From: Siphonobacter sp048595215
Lineage (GTDB): Bacteria; Bacteroidota; Bacteroidia; Cytophagales; Spirosomataceae
Direction: 5' to 3'
Assembly: GCF_048595215.1 (NCBI RefSeq)
Contig: NZ_JBMDWJ010000030.1
Location: forward strand, 1 to 64,000
DNA: 64,000 bases
Positions 52,849-61,909 of this stretch are shown piece by piece. Made by a program: the position numbers and the translations under genes. Every line of letters starts with the position of its first letter. Positions within the stretch are counted from its first letter, which is position 1. The notes under the pieces were generated by a model, which saw only the letters and a program-made list of their open reading frames with translations, had not been told where the DNA came from and ran no database searches.

Positions 52849-54862
52849 TTACATTAAGTTGAATATGGAATGATGCTCCGTTACCTATGGCGGCATCGAT
52901 CTCCAATTGTCCATTCAATATATCTACCCGGTTGCGGATGTTGGAAATGCCAATTCCTTCTTTAGACAATAGCTCATTTTTTGGATCAAATCCCTTGCCG
53001 TTATCCTCAACATTGATATGAAATTTATCCTCAACTTCGGTACACTGTACCCACACCTGCGAAGCTCCGCTATGCTTTACGGCATTGGTCAGTAACTCCT
53101 GTAAAATCCTGTATACTGCAATCAGAAAAGCCTGCGGATAATCCTCACGTAGATTTGATGCTTGAAAATCAATTTGCAAGTCCCTCTGTGACATGGCATT
53201 GCATAAATCCCTTAGTGCGGCTTCGAGCCCCATATATAATAAAGATTCTGGCATCATATTGCGTGCTATCCGCCGAAGCTCGTCAACAGAATGGTCCAAC
53301 TGACTAATAATTATATTCAAATCTATAGTTGTTTCTCTTTTAGGGTTAATATTCGCGGCAACCGCAGAAAGTTTTAATTTAGTACTTGCCAGCATGCCAC
53401 CCAATCCATCGTGCAAGTCCCGTGCTATGCGATTACGCTCTCTTTCCTGGCCCTGTAACATCGCATTATAAAGATTCAATTTTTCCTGTTGTCTGCGATT
53501 TTTCATTTCCTCTCTTAGGAACATTTCTTTCTGCTTCGTCAATTTTTTCTTGTTATTGAGTGCAGAGTACCATGTAAAGGATAATAACGATAAGACAAGA
53601 ATGGCTAAGACAAGAATACCGACCCACATGCGGGTCTTGTGTAGGGAGAGTTGATGTTGCTGATTCTCTGTCCTTATCCGCAAAAGTTCTTTCTCTTTTT
53701 CCGTAGTTTGATAGATCTTTTCCAGTTCCATGATTCGCTCTTCGCCTTTGTCCAAGAAGAGAGTGTCTGACAGTTTTTTATGGGCTTCGTACCAATTGAT
53801 CGCGTTTTGATATTGTCCCAATTTAACAGCGGTATTTGCTAGGTTATAGTATACCATCTGTTTATTTCTTAAGGACTTGTTGGTTTGTACATAAGGGAGT
53901 ACCCTTAACAATTTGTTCATAGCAGCCTGGTATTGCTTAGCGGACTGCAAGGCACTGAACTGGTCAAAAATTATGGTGGCAACCATATCGTCGTTATGCT
54001 GTTTTTTCGCCGTATGGAGCCCTTGGTCAAAATGCCAATTTGCTTTAGACATATCCTTTTTCGCTGCCCAATAGCTTCCTGCCACACTATGGTACATAGG
54101 GATATATGCTGAGTTGGGAATACGCTGGGCTAATACATCCGCTTTGTCCAAAAATATTTTGGATTTTATATCATCTTTAAGAAACAGGGCATTTCGGGTA
54201 GCGTTTACACATAGTGTAAAAAGCTGCTCATTCGCATCTTTCTTTCCCTTTAATAAATTCCAAGCATTTTCATAATACTGTTGAGCCTTATTAAATGCTT
54301 TTAGGTTCATTAAGGCCATGGCAACATTTTGGTAATTATTGCCCAGTAGGGTAGAATCTTTGAGATGTTTGGCTATCGGGATCACTTTATTCAGCAATAT
54401 ATTTACATAGTCATCCGATTTTCCATCGCGTTGAAGCAATGCTCCATAACTTCCCCAGAGCCTTGCAAGATGTCTTTGGGCGTCCGGTTCATTCTTTTTG
54501 TCAGTTTGCTTAAGTTGAACCTCCGCCTGTAAATAAAGCTGCTTCGCCTTTAATGGGGCTGTGTCAAAATAGACTGCGGCACGGTAAAAACTAGATAATC
54601 CTCTATAGTAGCTGGATTTGCTTTTTGCCCCCAGTAATTGTTCCGCTTCGTCTATATACCTCAGGGCCCTTACAGTATCGAAATCAGACCAAAAAAAACT
54701 TAAGTCATAAAGTGCTCTAGCCTTTTGCTCCTGATCTTTGAGGTGCAGCAATTGCTGATATAAGCTATCACTATGCTGTTGAAGTTCATTCTTAGTCTGA
54801 GCGAAGCTATTGATTATCGTAAGTCCATAAAGTACTGCAATACATATTAAGCTTTTATTCAT
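52841..54862 (-). CDS. TPR-containing sensor histidine kinase (HisKA_3)
   Basis: A 673-residue membrane kinase. A signal peptide (LICIAVLYGLTIINSFAQ) is followed by a periplasmic region of tetratricopeptide-like repeats (about 30-380), a single membrane segment (WVGILVLAILVLSLLSFTW), a short coiled coil, and a HisKA_3 domain with the phospho-acceptor His484 in RIARDLHDGLGGMLAS. The HATPase region includes LTNAVKHSGASQVWV and VEDNGKGFDP. It partners the overlapping LuxR regulator. The TPR sensor with one membrane segment is a common Bacteroidota design. The signal is unknown. Confidence 0.93.
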   Translation of the reverse strand: MNKSLICIAVLYGLTIINSFAQTKNELQQHSDSLYQQLLHLKDQEQKARALYDLSFFWSDFDTVRALRYIDEAEQLLGAKSKSSYYRGLSSFYRAAVYFDTAPLKAKQLYLQAEVQLKQTDKKNEPDAQRHLARLWGSYGALLQRDGKSDDYVNILLNKVIPIAKHLKDSTLLGNNYQNVAMALMNLKAFNKAQQYYENAWNLLKGKKDANEQLFTLCVNATRNALFLKDDIKSKIFLDKADVLAQRIPNSAYIPMYHSVAGSYWAAKKDMSKANWHFDQGLHTAKKQHNDDMVATIIFDQFSALQSAKQYQAAMNKLLRVLPYVQTNKSLRNKQMVYYNLANTAVKLGQYQNAINWYEAHKKLSDTLFLDKGEERIMELEKIYQTTEKEKELLRIRTENQQHQLSLHKTRMWVGILVLAILVLSLLSFTWYSALNNKKKLTKQKEMFLREEMKNRRQQEKLNLYNAMLQGQERERNRIARDLHDGLGGMLASTKLKLSAVAANINPKRETTIDLNIIISQLDHSVDELRRIARNMMPESLLYMGLEAALRDLCNAMSQRDLQIDFQASNLREDYPQAFLIAVYRILQELLTNAVKHSGASQVWVQCTEVEDKFHINVEDNGKGFDPKNELLSKEGIGISNIRNRVDILNGQLEIDAAIGNGASFHIQLNVNG

Positions 54863-54970
54863 GCTCCTGAAGCACTATATTGAATTCTCAAAATAAAAAA
54901 TAATTTTTAACTAACCATTGAGAGTTACGGCATAAAATACCAAACCTATCGTATCTAACAGCACATCATA

Positions 54971-55933
54971 TCACCTCCAGATCATTTGTCCACCAGCACT
55001 TTCAATTTTGTCTTTTCCTCTCCAGATTACAGGAATAACTCCCCGAGAATTATTTGCATCTGCATCAACGTTATATTGCTTTCCATCATTGGGAATGATT
55101 TTCAAATCCCATAAATATCCGAGCGTTCCGGTAGATCGATAATTGGTACCAATCAATAAATGTTTTCCATCTGGAGAAAACTCCGGTACAGATTCTTTAA
55201 AATTGCTTACAGTCACCTGCTTAAGGTCATTCCCATTTATATCCATCGTGTAAATATGATTACCAATATTTAGGGCAAACTGGGTACCAGCCTGGTTAAC
55301 TGTTAGCTTGCCCCAATCCTGATAGCTCATTTCTTTAACTAATGTTCCCGAATTAAAGGGAGGGGCCATCTTAATAATATATTTACCATGTGTAAAGATG
55401 ACGTTATTTCCCGGTAGCCATAAGCGAGATTCATTCATACCAAGCCTTTCACCATTGATGTCCACGATACGTGCTACAAATTCACCGTTTCGTTTTAAGA
55501 TCGTGATACCGTCTTGAAAGTCGTTTGATGTGACCAGGATCAAACTATTGTCAGGCGATAGATACCCTTTACAATAGCTATTGCCTGCGGGGCTATTGTA
55601 TATAAATTCCTCTACTATTTTTCCGCTGTTCATATCGCTGATCGTGAACCTGACCTCATATTGTCCAAATGTACTTGCATTCACGGCTGTTAGCTTCCAT
55701 TTTCCATCGCGAGAAATATCAAAATTATTAAGCTTGGAATCGTCGGGGATAAAAGATCCACCCGTACCACCTGGTAGGCTCATCTTAAGAATACCTTCAG
55801 TAGCCCAGTCATAATAAATGGTACCTTTCAATAAAGAAGGATAAGGACTGGATCCTCCGGCGTTATCTTTTGAACAAGAGGCGAATACTAAGAATGTAAA
55901 AATCTGCACGACAATGCTAAACAACTTTTTCAT
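54971..55933 (-). CDS. Beta-propeller-like lipoprotein (WD40/TolB-type)
   Basis: A 320-residue lipoprotein with leader ending VFASC. Repeated strand blocks with Asp-Gly turns (FDISRDGKWKL, YLSPDNSLILVTSNDF, VPEFSPDGKHLLIG) resemble TolB/WD40 propeller repeats, although the number of blades is hard to fix. It is upstream of the sensor kinase gene on the same strand with about 108 bases between, so it may belong with that system, for example as an envelope sensor. This is inference. Confidence 0.72.
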   Translation of the reverse strand: MKKLFSIVVQIFTFLVFASCSKDNAGGSSPYPSLLKGTIYYDWATEGILKMSLPGGTGGSFIPDDSKLNNFDISRDGKWKLTAVNASTFGQYEVRFTISDMNSGKIVEEFIYNSPAGNSYCKGYLSPDNSLILVTSNDFQDGITILKRNGEFVARIVDINGERLGMNESRLWLPGNNVIFTHGKYIIKMAPPFNSGTLVKEMSYQDWGKLTVNQAGTQFALNIGNHIYTMDINGNDLKQVTVSNFKESVPEFSPDGKHLLIGTNYRSTGTLGYLWDLKIIPNDGKQYNVDADANNSRGVIPVIWRGKDKIESAGGQMIWR

Positions 55934-56378
55934 GGCATTATTCTTTATATATCGAATTCAAATTTACTAGCCTAGATCCTGCAAATCAATCCACGAAAAC
56001 TAGGGTTTTATTATAATAAGTAGTAAGATATTCGATAAGATTGCAGTAATTATAGTCACCCATACTTTATTGACAAGATCCGGAAGATGCACGAAGACTG
56101 CTGGAGCCATTTCCCATTTCATTAAGTGGACGCATAACTAATTCGTAACGTAAGCGTATGAAAAAAATATTTTGGGGGGGGATCAAAATATATTATTATA
56201 GTAATAGAGGAGAATAAATTACAAGAAATTTTACTAATGAAAACCACCTGATCTTACCCGGAAATAAAGTTGAAGAAGCTATGATTTATTTTCATATGGT
56301 GTTAAAATGCAGCATGTTCAATTGGTACTCTTTTGACTTTTTGAATGATATTTAATATTAATAGGTTTACTAGCATTG
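55934..56378. other. AT-rich region with possible gene fragments
   Basis: No intact gene. Bases about 56205-56300 can be read in two frames as a short sequence resembling part of a NUDIX hydrolase (HLILPGNKVEEA), too short and broken to call. The rest is low-complexity AT-rich DNA. Confidence 0.35.
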
Positions 56379-57034
56379 ATGCTCGGATTACTTAAAAAAT
56401 CGTGTACCAAAAATAGGAGAAGTGTTGAATCTGTAATTTTTGATATCGATGGTGTAATTATGGATTCATGAGGCCGCTGAAAATAGGCATAGTATGAAAT
56501 ATTTAGTTCTCTGTGAGTAATAGTAATGAAAGATAACGCATTGTTAACGAGCTCAATGGCTACTCCAGAAGTTACGGAGTTCTGACACAAATTGCATCCG
56601 TGGGGAATTATTTCAGTAATACGGTGATAGAACGAGTGAAGGAGCTAATTTAAGAATAGGACTGTGCTCTACCTGACGTAGTTGAATTTCTACATTATCT
56701 GAAATCAGAAAATCTTTTGCTAGAATTAGCAACTAATTCGCTATATAGCTTAATTCCGGATGTTCTTCAAAATATCGGACTACACAAGTACTTCCAAGTA
56801 ATTACTTCAGCTGATTTCGTTACACACGGTAAGCCTCATCCTGAGATATATCTATAAACAGCCAAGCAGCTTAATATCCTTCCTCATAAATACATCGCTA
56901 TTAAGGACTCAAATTGCGAAATGATTGCGGCCAGGGATGCGGAAATGAAAGTCGCAGCATTCACAAATAAAGGTAAAAACCAAGCAATGCCTTTTGCTGA
57001 TATCGTCATTGAAATTTTTCGAGTACACAGGTAG
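56379..57034 (+). pseudogene. Decayed HAD-superfamily phosphatase (beta-phosphoglucomutase-like)
   Basis: An ATG at 56379 opens a frame that reaches the HAD motif I as VIFDIDGVIMDS and then hits TGA at 56469. In another frame the rest of the protein is legible: LPDVVEFLHYL, LELATNSLYSLIPDV (motif II), ADFVTHGKPHPEIYL (motif III lysine) and IKDSNCEMIAARDAEMKVAAF (motif IV), ending at TAG 57032. Stops interrupt this part at 56651, 56657 and 56855. At least one frameshift lies between 56470 and about 56565. HAD enzymes of this class dephosphorylate or isomerise sugar phosphates. The three later stops are all one C-to-T change from Gln codons. Confidence 0.85.
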
Positions 57035-57164
57035 AATTGACCCTATTTTCCCTTAGCATAATGAGAGTCAAGATAGAAATGTAACTGCTCTCTGTAAAAA
57101 TTGAGGATAATTCGAAGCAGGAACGGATACATATAACTGTCTAACTATTTGTACTAGTACCTAT

Positions 57165-57640
57165 TGTAATGAATTTTATTAGCTGAAACACTACTCCGTT
57201 TGAAAAATCAATTAAATGATTCCTAACCGCTCAATGATTGGCAGCGGAACCATCTCGTCCATTATCTTTTTCCTGTTGAATATAGTTACCACAGAATTTG
57301 ATGAAACAATCTTTTTCATACTTGTTTTTTAGATACTCTCTTAACAATTCGGCTATAAAAAAACCAGCTTATCTTCAAGCTCACTGATCGTTTTACGGTA
57401 GTCCTTTAGCTTCTTGCCAACTATGTCCAGGACAAAGGGATCTTTAATACTAAATTCTTTTTCCTTTCACTTTGGTGAGTTGTTTTAAAGAAAGAAAATG
57501 AGGCGTATCAATGAATTTTTCTCTCCTTTGTCATGGACCCTAATTTTTACATTGTAGATTCCATCGGCTTTTTGTGGCGTTCATAAACCTTTGGGCTTAC
57601 GGTTGCCCTAATCTTTCCATTACAACGAAAACCTTTGTGA
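57165..57640 (-). pseudogene. Remnant of a Bacteroidota tyrosine recombinase (integrase)
   Basis: On the minus strand, fragments in several frames spell a typical integrase N-terminal region: KIRATVSPKVYERHKK, ADGIYNVKIRVHDKG, FIDTPHFLSLKQLTKV, SIKDPFVLDIVGKKLKDY, IAELLREYLKNKYEKD, and finally GRDGSAANH then AVRNHLIDF after a TGA. At least three frameshifts and several stops separate them, and the catalytic C-terminal domain is missing. The reading direction runs away from tRNA-Lys, 150 bases to the right, as expected for an element integrated at that tRNA. The residual function is nil. Confidence 0.8.
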
Positions 57641-57740
57641 CGGTTTTACGTGAAGCTCCACAAAAACTATGCAAGACACACAGCTTTGAGGGATTTCAAA
57701 ACCGATAGAGAGGAAGTTCCAAAACCACCTTAAGGAAAGC

Positions 57741-57778
57741 AAAAAAGCCGATTTTACTTACGTAAAATCGGCTTTTTT
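57741..57778. terminator. Intrinsic terminator after tRNA-Lys
   Basis: The stem AAGCCGATTTTAC / GTAAAATCGGCTT with A- and T-tracts. It ends the lptD-tRNA transcript on the minus strand. Confidence 0.9.
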
Positions 57779-57784
57779 CGGAAG

Positions 57785-57857
57785 TGTCCCCGGCAGGGTT
57801 CGAACCTGCGACCCATTGATTAAGAGTCAATTGCTCTACCAACTGAGCTACGGAGAC
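57785..57857 (-). tRNA. tRNA-Lys (anticodon CTT)
   Basis: The minus strand folds to a complete cloverleaf. The acceptor stem GTCTCCG / CGGGGAC includes a T-G pair. The D arm is AGCTCAGTTGGTAGAGC, the anticodon stem ATTGA/TCAAT encloses CTCTTAA with anticodon CTT, and the T arm is GCAGGTTCGAACCCTGC. Discriminator base A; CCA is not encoded. It lies 14 bases after the lptD gene and beside the integrase remnant, so its 3' end is a likely attachment site. Confidence 0.97.
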
Positions 57858-57870
57858 TGTTCCTATTTAC

Positions 57871-60699
57871 TTAGAAACCACCTCCCTGATCGTAGAAGCT
57901 ACGACGGCGGGACAGCTTGAGATCCTTCAACATAGCAGAACGAACGCGTAATTCAAAATTGTAGTTCCCACCCCGGAGATTTTGAGCAATCGGCGTCCAG
58001 TTAAACGAGGCCTCCCAGCAGTGAAGGTTACGCGTCAGACCAATGTTCGTCAGCGATGGAGCATTCAGTACAAAGTCCCAGCCCGTAGTAAAGGTCATGG
58101 CCCATTTCTCGGTTAGTTTGATATCACCGTTCATACTCAGTGTTTGAAACGTTTGAGCCCGGCCAAGGCCGTACTTCGTATAGCTGAAGTTATAGCTCAG
58201 GTTCACATTCCAGGGGACATCCCAGTCGATGTACAGCTGCGGATTCGATTGAATAAACCGCATTTCGGCATCACTTACGCCTTCGGGTTTTTCTTTAGGC
58301 TGTTGCTCCTGCCCTTTCTTCTTATTCTGACCGCCTTTAAAGCCCGTACTAAACCCAATCGTCATGCTTTGCAAAGTGGCCAAGCCTTTACCGGAAGCTA
58401 CTTTCAGTCGGTTCACCCTTCGGCCACTGAGCAAATAATCATCCTGAACGACATCATAAGGATCAAACGTGGAGGCAAAGTTGATGTTATACTTCTTCAA
58501 AATGACCGTATTGGCAACCAGCGACAAGTTCGATAGATTGAAGGAGTCGGCGAGGAAGTTGTAACTGCCCGAAAGTCCGAAGTTATCGAAGATATTAATC
58601 TTCTGAAAGGCCTCCTTGGCCGTATCGGACTTGGCCCTGACTTTCATTTCCAGCTGGTTGGTTAAACTGAAACTGGCTGCCGCCGCTGCCCCAATGCTTC
58701 CACTGTAACCCGAAAATTTAGAAAGTAGACGTTGATCTCCCCGTTCGTTGATCTGTACTCGCTGGTAAAATTTATTCGATAAATCGGGCGTATAGCTCAA
58801 ACTGATCGAGGGAGCAAACGTATGCCGAATCGCTTCCAGACGACCCAGTTTTTTAAAGTAATACGTTCCGTATACCCGCGTATTGATGCCCAAGGAAGTA
58901 GAGTAGGCGTAAGCCGGAGACAGACGGCTGATGGTATCAACCACAACGCCACCGCTATCCGATACAAAACCGGGACGTACGGACTCTAGCAGTGATCCAG
59001 GCTTTACGTAACGATAGGAATACTGTTTTGTGTAGAGGTTTCCCTGTAAACTCACGCCCGGCGTAACGTTGATGTTACGGGCAATTTTAAAGTTAGGTAA
59101 GGAAATGGGAATCGAAAAGGTAGTAGTAACCTGACTATTCTTTAAAATGGTCGGTAGGTTCTCGAGATTAAACGGAATATTTCCGGAGAGTACCCGCGTC
59201 TGAGCGTTCTCAGGCGTTGAAGTGGTACGGATATTCAACGTGTCAGGGATGTAGTTGGCAATCCGAAATTCACCGGCAAAACCACTGTTACTAACTACCT
59301 GAGGCTGAATGTTGTTGCTAATATCTACCGTACTCGACAGGTTAGCTCCCAAACGGAAAGACTCGTACCAGGCGGGCGTTACGGCCTTCTTCCGACGCAA
59401 CGGCTGAAATTGCGTGACGGCTGCCGTTACGCCCCCTCCAATGGTCAAGGCCTTGGTCGTCACGTTCTGGTTAATACGTACGTTGGCACTGGTTTGGATG
59501 TATTGACCGAAGTTATGCGAATACTGTACCGACGAACCAAACACGTTCTGTTGGTACCGGCCCAGACCACCCGTCGGACTCGTCAGGTTTTGCTCGTTGT
59601 TGTTGAGGTAGTTACTACTGGCAACGTTTACCGAAGCCGAGAAACTATACGGACGACCCAGCGTCTGAGGCGTATGCGACCACTGCACACTGAAGTCATT
59701 CGAAATGGTACGGTTCGGCCCAATTTCATCCCCGGATCTATTGTGGTTATAGATCAGACTAAAACTGCCACTGTACCGGTATTTCTTGATGTAATTCCCC
59801 TGCGAGCCAGCTCCCCAACCACCTCTGGAGTAAAGCTGTCCCGTAAATCGTAGGCCTAGGTAATCATTTACAGCCCAGTAATAGCCGAAATCTCGTAGGT
59901 AAAAACCCCGGTTTTGCGGTTCTTCACCGTAGTTACCCAGAATAAACCCGGATTTTCGCTTCTCCGAAAAAGGAAAGAAGCCAAAGGGAAGTCCCAGCGG
60001 TAATTGGATACCGGCAATGACCAGATTAAAAGGTCCGGCAATCACCTGCCTATTATCACCTTTGCCCTGTACGAGTTTGATTTTCGGAGCCTGAATGCCG
60101 TAGTGTGGGTGTAGTAAGTCGCAGGTCGTATAGAAAGCTCCGCGTAAAAAGAAGTTATTCGAACTGTCTTTCTTCACGATTTTTCCCCGTACGTTACCCT
60201 CGCCCTGCTTGGTTACGATAGTTTTGATGGCGGCCCGCCGTGTCTTGAAATTATAGCGAATTTCGCTGGTATTGTACACATCGGCCCCCTGCTCGAAAAC
60301 GGGCTCCCCGATGACTTTGCCCGTCGAATCTTTCCGGCCAATGGCGTACACCTCGTTGGTTTCCCAATTCAGCTTGATGTAATCGGCTTTCAGGTGAATG
60401 TCCTCGTAATCGACCTTGGCATCTCCGTATAGCTCTACCACTTTCTCGTCGGTAGTCATAATCGTTGAATCCCGGGCGAAATACTCCACCTGAGATTTCA
60501 GATCACTCTCATCTTGTAGGGAATCGGCTTTGGAAAGACGGATGGAATCAGCCGGAGCGAGCGGCTTTAATGAATCGGGTTGTACGGGGCGTTGGACCCG
60601 GCCAAAGGGAAGAGCCATGCGTTTTGATCCCGGACGCTGTCCCCAGGCCTGCACAACACCAAGCATCACAAAAAAGATCAAAAGAAAACAGTTCTTCAA
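57871..60699 (-). CDS. lptD: LptD-like outer-membrane LPS assembly protein
   Basis: A 942-residue outer-membrane protein. A signal peptide (LLIFFVMLGVVQAWGQ) is followed by a jellyroll/OstA-like region (VVELYGDAKVDYEDIHLKAD; FKTRRAAIKTIVTKQGEG) that forms the periplasmic part of the LPS bridge, and by a long barrel with many aromatic strands. The FNLVIAGIQLPLGLPFGFFPF segment is typical of the region joining the two domains in Bacteroidota LptD. It is divergent from an amidase gene, an arrangement frequent in the phylum. The tRNA-Lys gene follows 14 bases downstream on the same strand. Confidence 0.9.
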   Translation of the reverse strand: MKNCFLLIFFVMLGVVQAWGQRPGSKRMALPFGRVQRPVQPDSLKPLAPADSIRLSKADSLQDESDLKSQVEYFARDSTIMTTDEKVVELYGDAKVDYEDIHLKADYIKLNWETNEVYAIGRKDSTGKVIGEPVFEQGADVYNTSEIRYNFKTRRAAIKTIVTKQGEGNVRGKIVKKDSSNNFFLRGAFYTTCDLLHPHYGIQAPKIKLVQGKGDNRQVIAGPFNLVIAGIQLPLGLPFGFFPFSEKRKSGFILGNYGEEPQNRGFYLRDFGYYWAVNDYLGLRFTGQLYSRGGWGAGSQGNYIKKYRYSGSFSLIYNHNRSGDEIGPNRTISNDFSVQWSHTPQTLGRPYSFSASVNVASSNYLNNNEQNLTSPTGGLGRYQQNVFGSSVQYSHNFGQYIQTSANVRINQNVTTKALTIGGGVTAAVTQFQPLRRKKAVTPAWYESFRLGANLSSTVDISNNIQPQVVSNSGFAGEFRIANYIPDTLNIRTTSTPENAQTRVLSGNIPFNLENLPTILKNSQVTTTFSIPISLPNFKIARNINVTPGVSLQGNLYTKQYSYRYVKPGSLLESVRPGFVSDSGGVVVDTISRLSPAYAYSTSLGINTRVYGTYYFKKLGRLEAIRHTFAPSISLSYTPDLSNKFYQRVQINERGDQRLLSKFSGYSGSIGAAAAASFSLTNQLEMKVRAKSDTAKEAFQKINIFDNFGLSGSYNFLADSFNLSNLSLVANTVILKKYNINFASTFDPYDVVQDDYLLSGRRVNRLKVASGKGLATLQSMTIGFSTGFKGGQNKKKGQEQQPKEKPEGVSDAEMRFIQSNPQLYIDWDVPWNVNLSYNFSYTKYGLGRAQTFQTLSMNGDIKLTEKWAMTFTTGWDFVLNAPSLTNIGLTRNLHCWEASFNWTPIAQNLRGGNYNFELRVRSAMLKDLKLSRRRSFYDQGGGF

Positions 60700-60877
60700 C
60701 GGTCCTGGAATTTAATGTTCAATGTTTCTGGCCTTTCAGTAGACTATCGGGGAAACTTTTGGCGTTGGTATGAGTTGATTGCTAACGAACAAACTAAAAA
60801 TTCCCGGTTCCGAATTTAAGAAGCGAAGATACGGCGACTGAATCATGCTTCATCGGTAAGTGACTCGCATTTTCCTT

Positions 60878-60885
60878 TAAATTTG
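60878..60885 (+). promoter_or_regulatory. Probable -7 promoter box of the amidase gene
   Basis: TAAATTTG fits TAnnTTTG and lies 42 bases before the ATG. No consensus -33 box at the usual distance. Confidence 0.4.
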
Positions 60886-60926
60886 TCGGGCAAAAATACA
60901 TAGTAACTGTACCAACCTTCAGAAGC

Positions 60927-61754
60927 ATGCGTGAAAAAAGCCCGTTAAAGTGTGTTAATGTATGGCCCGTACTAGGGCTGGTTTTGATTTTATTCAGTTT
61001 CCAGGAGAATACGGTGTCCGAAAGGCCTCCCGTTACGAACCCCAAAGTAGAGGCGATTCGTACCGTTGTTATTGACGCTGGTCACGGTGGAAAAGACCCC
61101 GGAGCGATTGGTAAAAATGGTACGCGGGAAAAAAACGTAGTACTACCGATTGCCTTAGCCGTTGGAGAAAAAATCAAAGAACATTATCCCAACGTCAAGG
61201 TCGTTTTTACCCGTAAAACGGACGTATTTGTCGAATTGCACGAACGTGGAGCCGTTTCCAACCGGAATAAAGCGGACCTGTTCATGTCAATCCACGCTAA
61301 CGCTCTGCCCGCTACCCGCCGGGATTTCTACGGTACGGAAACGTACGTGATGGGGTTACACAAATCGGAGGCAAACCTGGCCGTAGCAAAACGCGAAAAC
61401 GCCGTAATTTTCCAGGAAAAGAACTACGAGAAGAAGTACGAAGGATTCGATCCCAATTCACCCCTAGGGCAAATCATGCTGGAAAATTACCAGAATGCGT
61501 ATCTGGCGAACAGCGTGAATTTTGCTTCGAAAGTAGAACGAGCCTTTAAGCGAGCGGACCGCATCAGTCGTGGCGTAAAACAAGCCGGACTGCTAGTGCT
61601 CTGGACTACTGCTACGCCTTCTGTACTGATTGAAACGGGTTACCTGTCCAATCCAACCGAAGAGGCTTTCCTGGCCAGTGACGCCGGACAGGATAAACTC
61701 GCCGAAGCCATTTTCCGGGCCTTCGAGCAGTATAAAAATGAAATGGATAATTAG
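60927..61754 (+). CDS. N-acetylmuramoyl-L-alanine amidase (Amidase_3)
   Basis: Zinc-dependent peptidoglycan amidase of 275 residues that cleaves the bond between MurNAc and the stem peptide, needed for daughter-cell separation. Zn ligands are in VVIDAGHGG, the Glu in TREKN and the His in FMSIHANA; the catalytic Glu is in VLIETGYLSN. The N-terminus has one hydrophobic segment (VWPVLGLVLILFSF), a signal or anchor. It is divergent from lptD, with 227 bases between starts. Followed by a repeat-containing spacer and a PAP2 phosphatase gene. Confidence 0.93.
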   Translation: MREKSPLKCVNVWPVLGLVLILFSFQENTVSERPPVTNPKVEAIRTVVIDAGHGGKDPGAIGKNGTREKNVVLPIALAVGEKIKEHYPNVKVVFTRKTDVFVELHERGAVSNRNKADLFMSIHANALPATRRDFYGTETYVMGLHKSEANLAVAKRENAVIFQEKNYEKKYEGFDPNSPLGQIMLENYQNAYLANSVNFASKVERAFKRADRISRGVKQAGLLVLWTTATPSVLIETGYLSNPTEEAFLASDAGQDKLAEAIFRAFEQYKNEMDN

Positions 61755-61757
61755 GTT

Positions 61758-61893
61758 TAAGTGGTTCGTTAGTGGTTGAGGGTTATTGGTTGAGAGGTTC
61801 GGTTACGTTAGCATGTATCATCCATCAGGTATGCCAACCTTTCCAAGGCACTACTAACCAACAACGATCAACTACTCACTAACAATTCTCGAC
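61758..61893. repeat. Intergenic repeat of GTTAGTGGTTGA-type units in inverted orientation
   Basis: GTGGTTCGTTAGTGGTTGAGG and GGTTATTGGTTGAG on the left oppose CTAACCAACAACGATCAAC and TACTCACTAAC on the right. The units resemble those of the fusA-rpsJ repeat, so this is probably a dispersed intergenic repeat of the genome. Confidence 0.5.
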
Positions 61894-61909
61894 AACACTA
61901 CTCCTTCGC

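Noticed and set aside
56651..56857. Reassignment of TAA/TAG to glutamine in the HAD gene
   Set aside because: All other genes in the window use TAA/TAG as stops, and the same region has frameshifts and a neighbouring broken integrase. Pseudogene decay explains it more simply.
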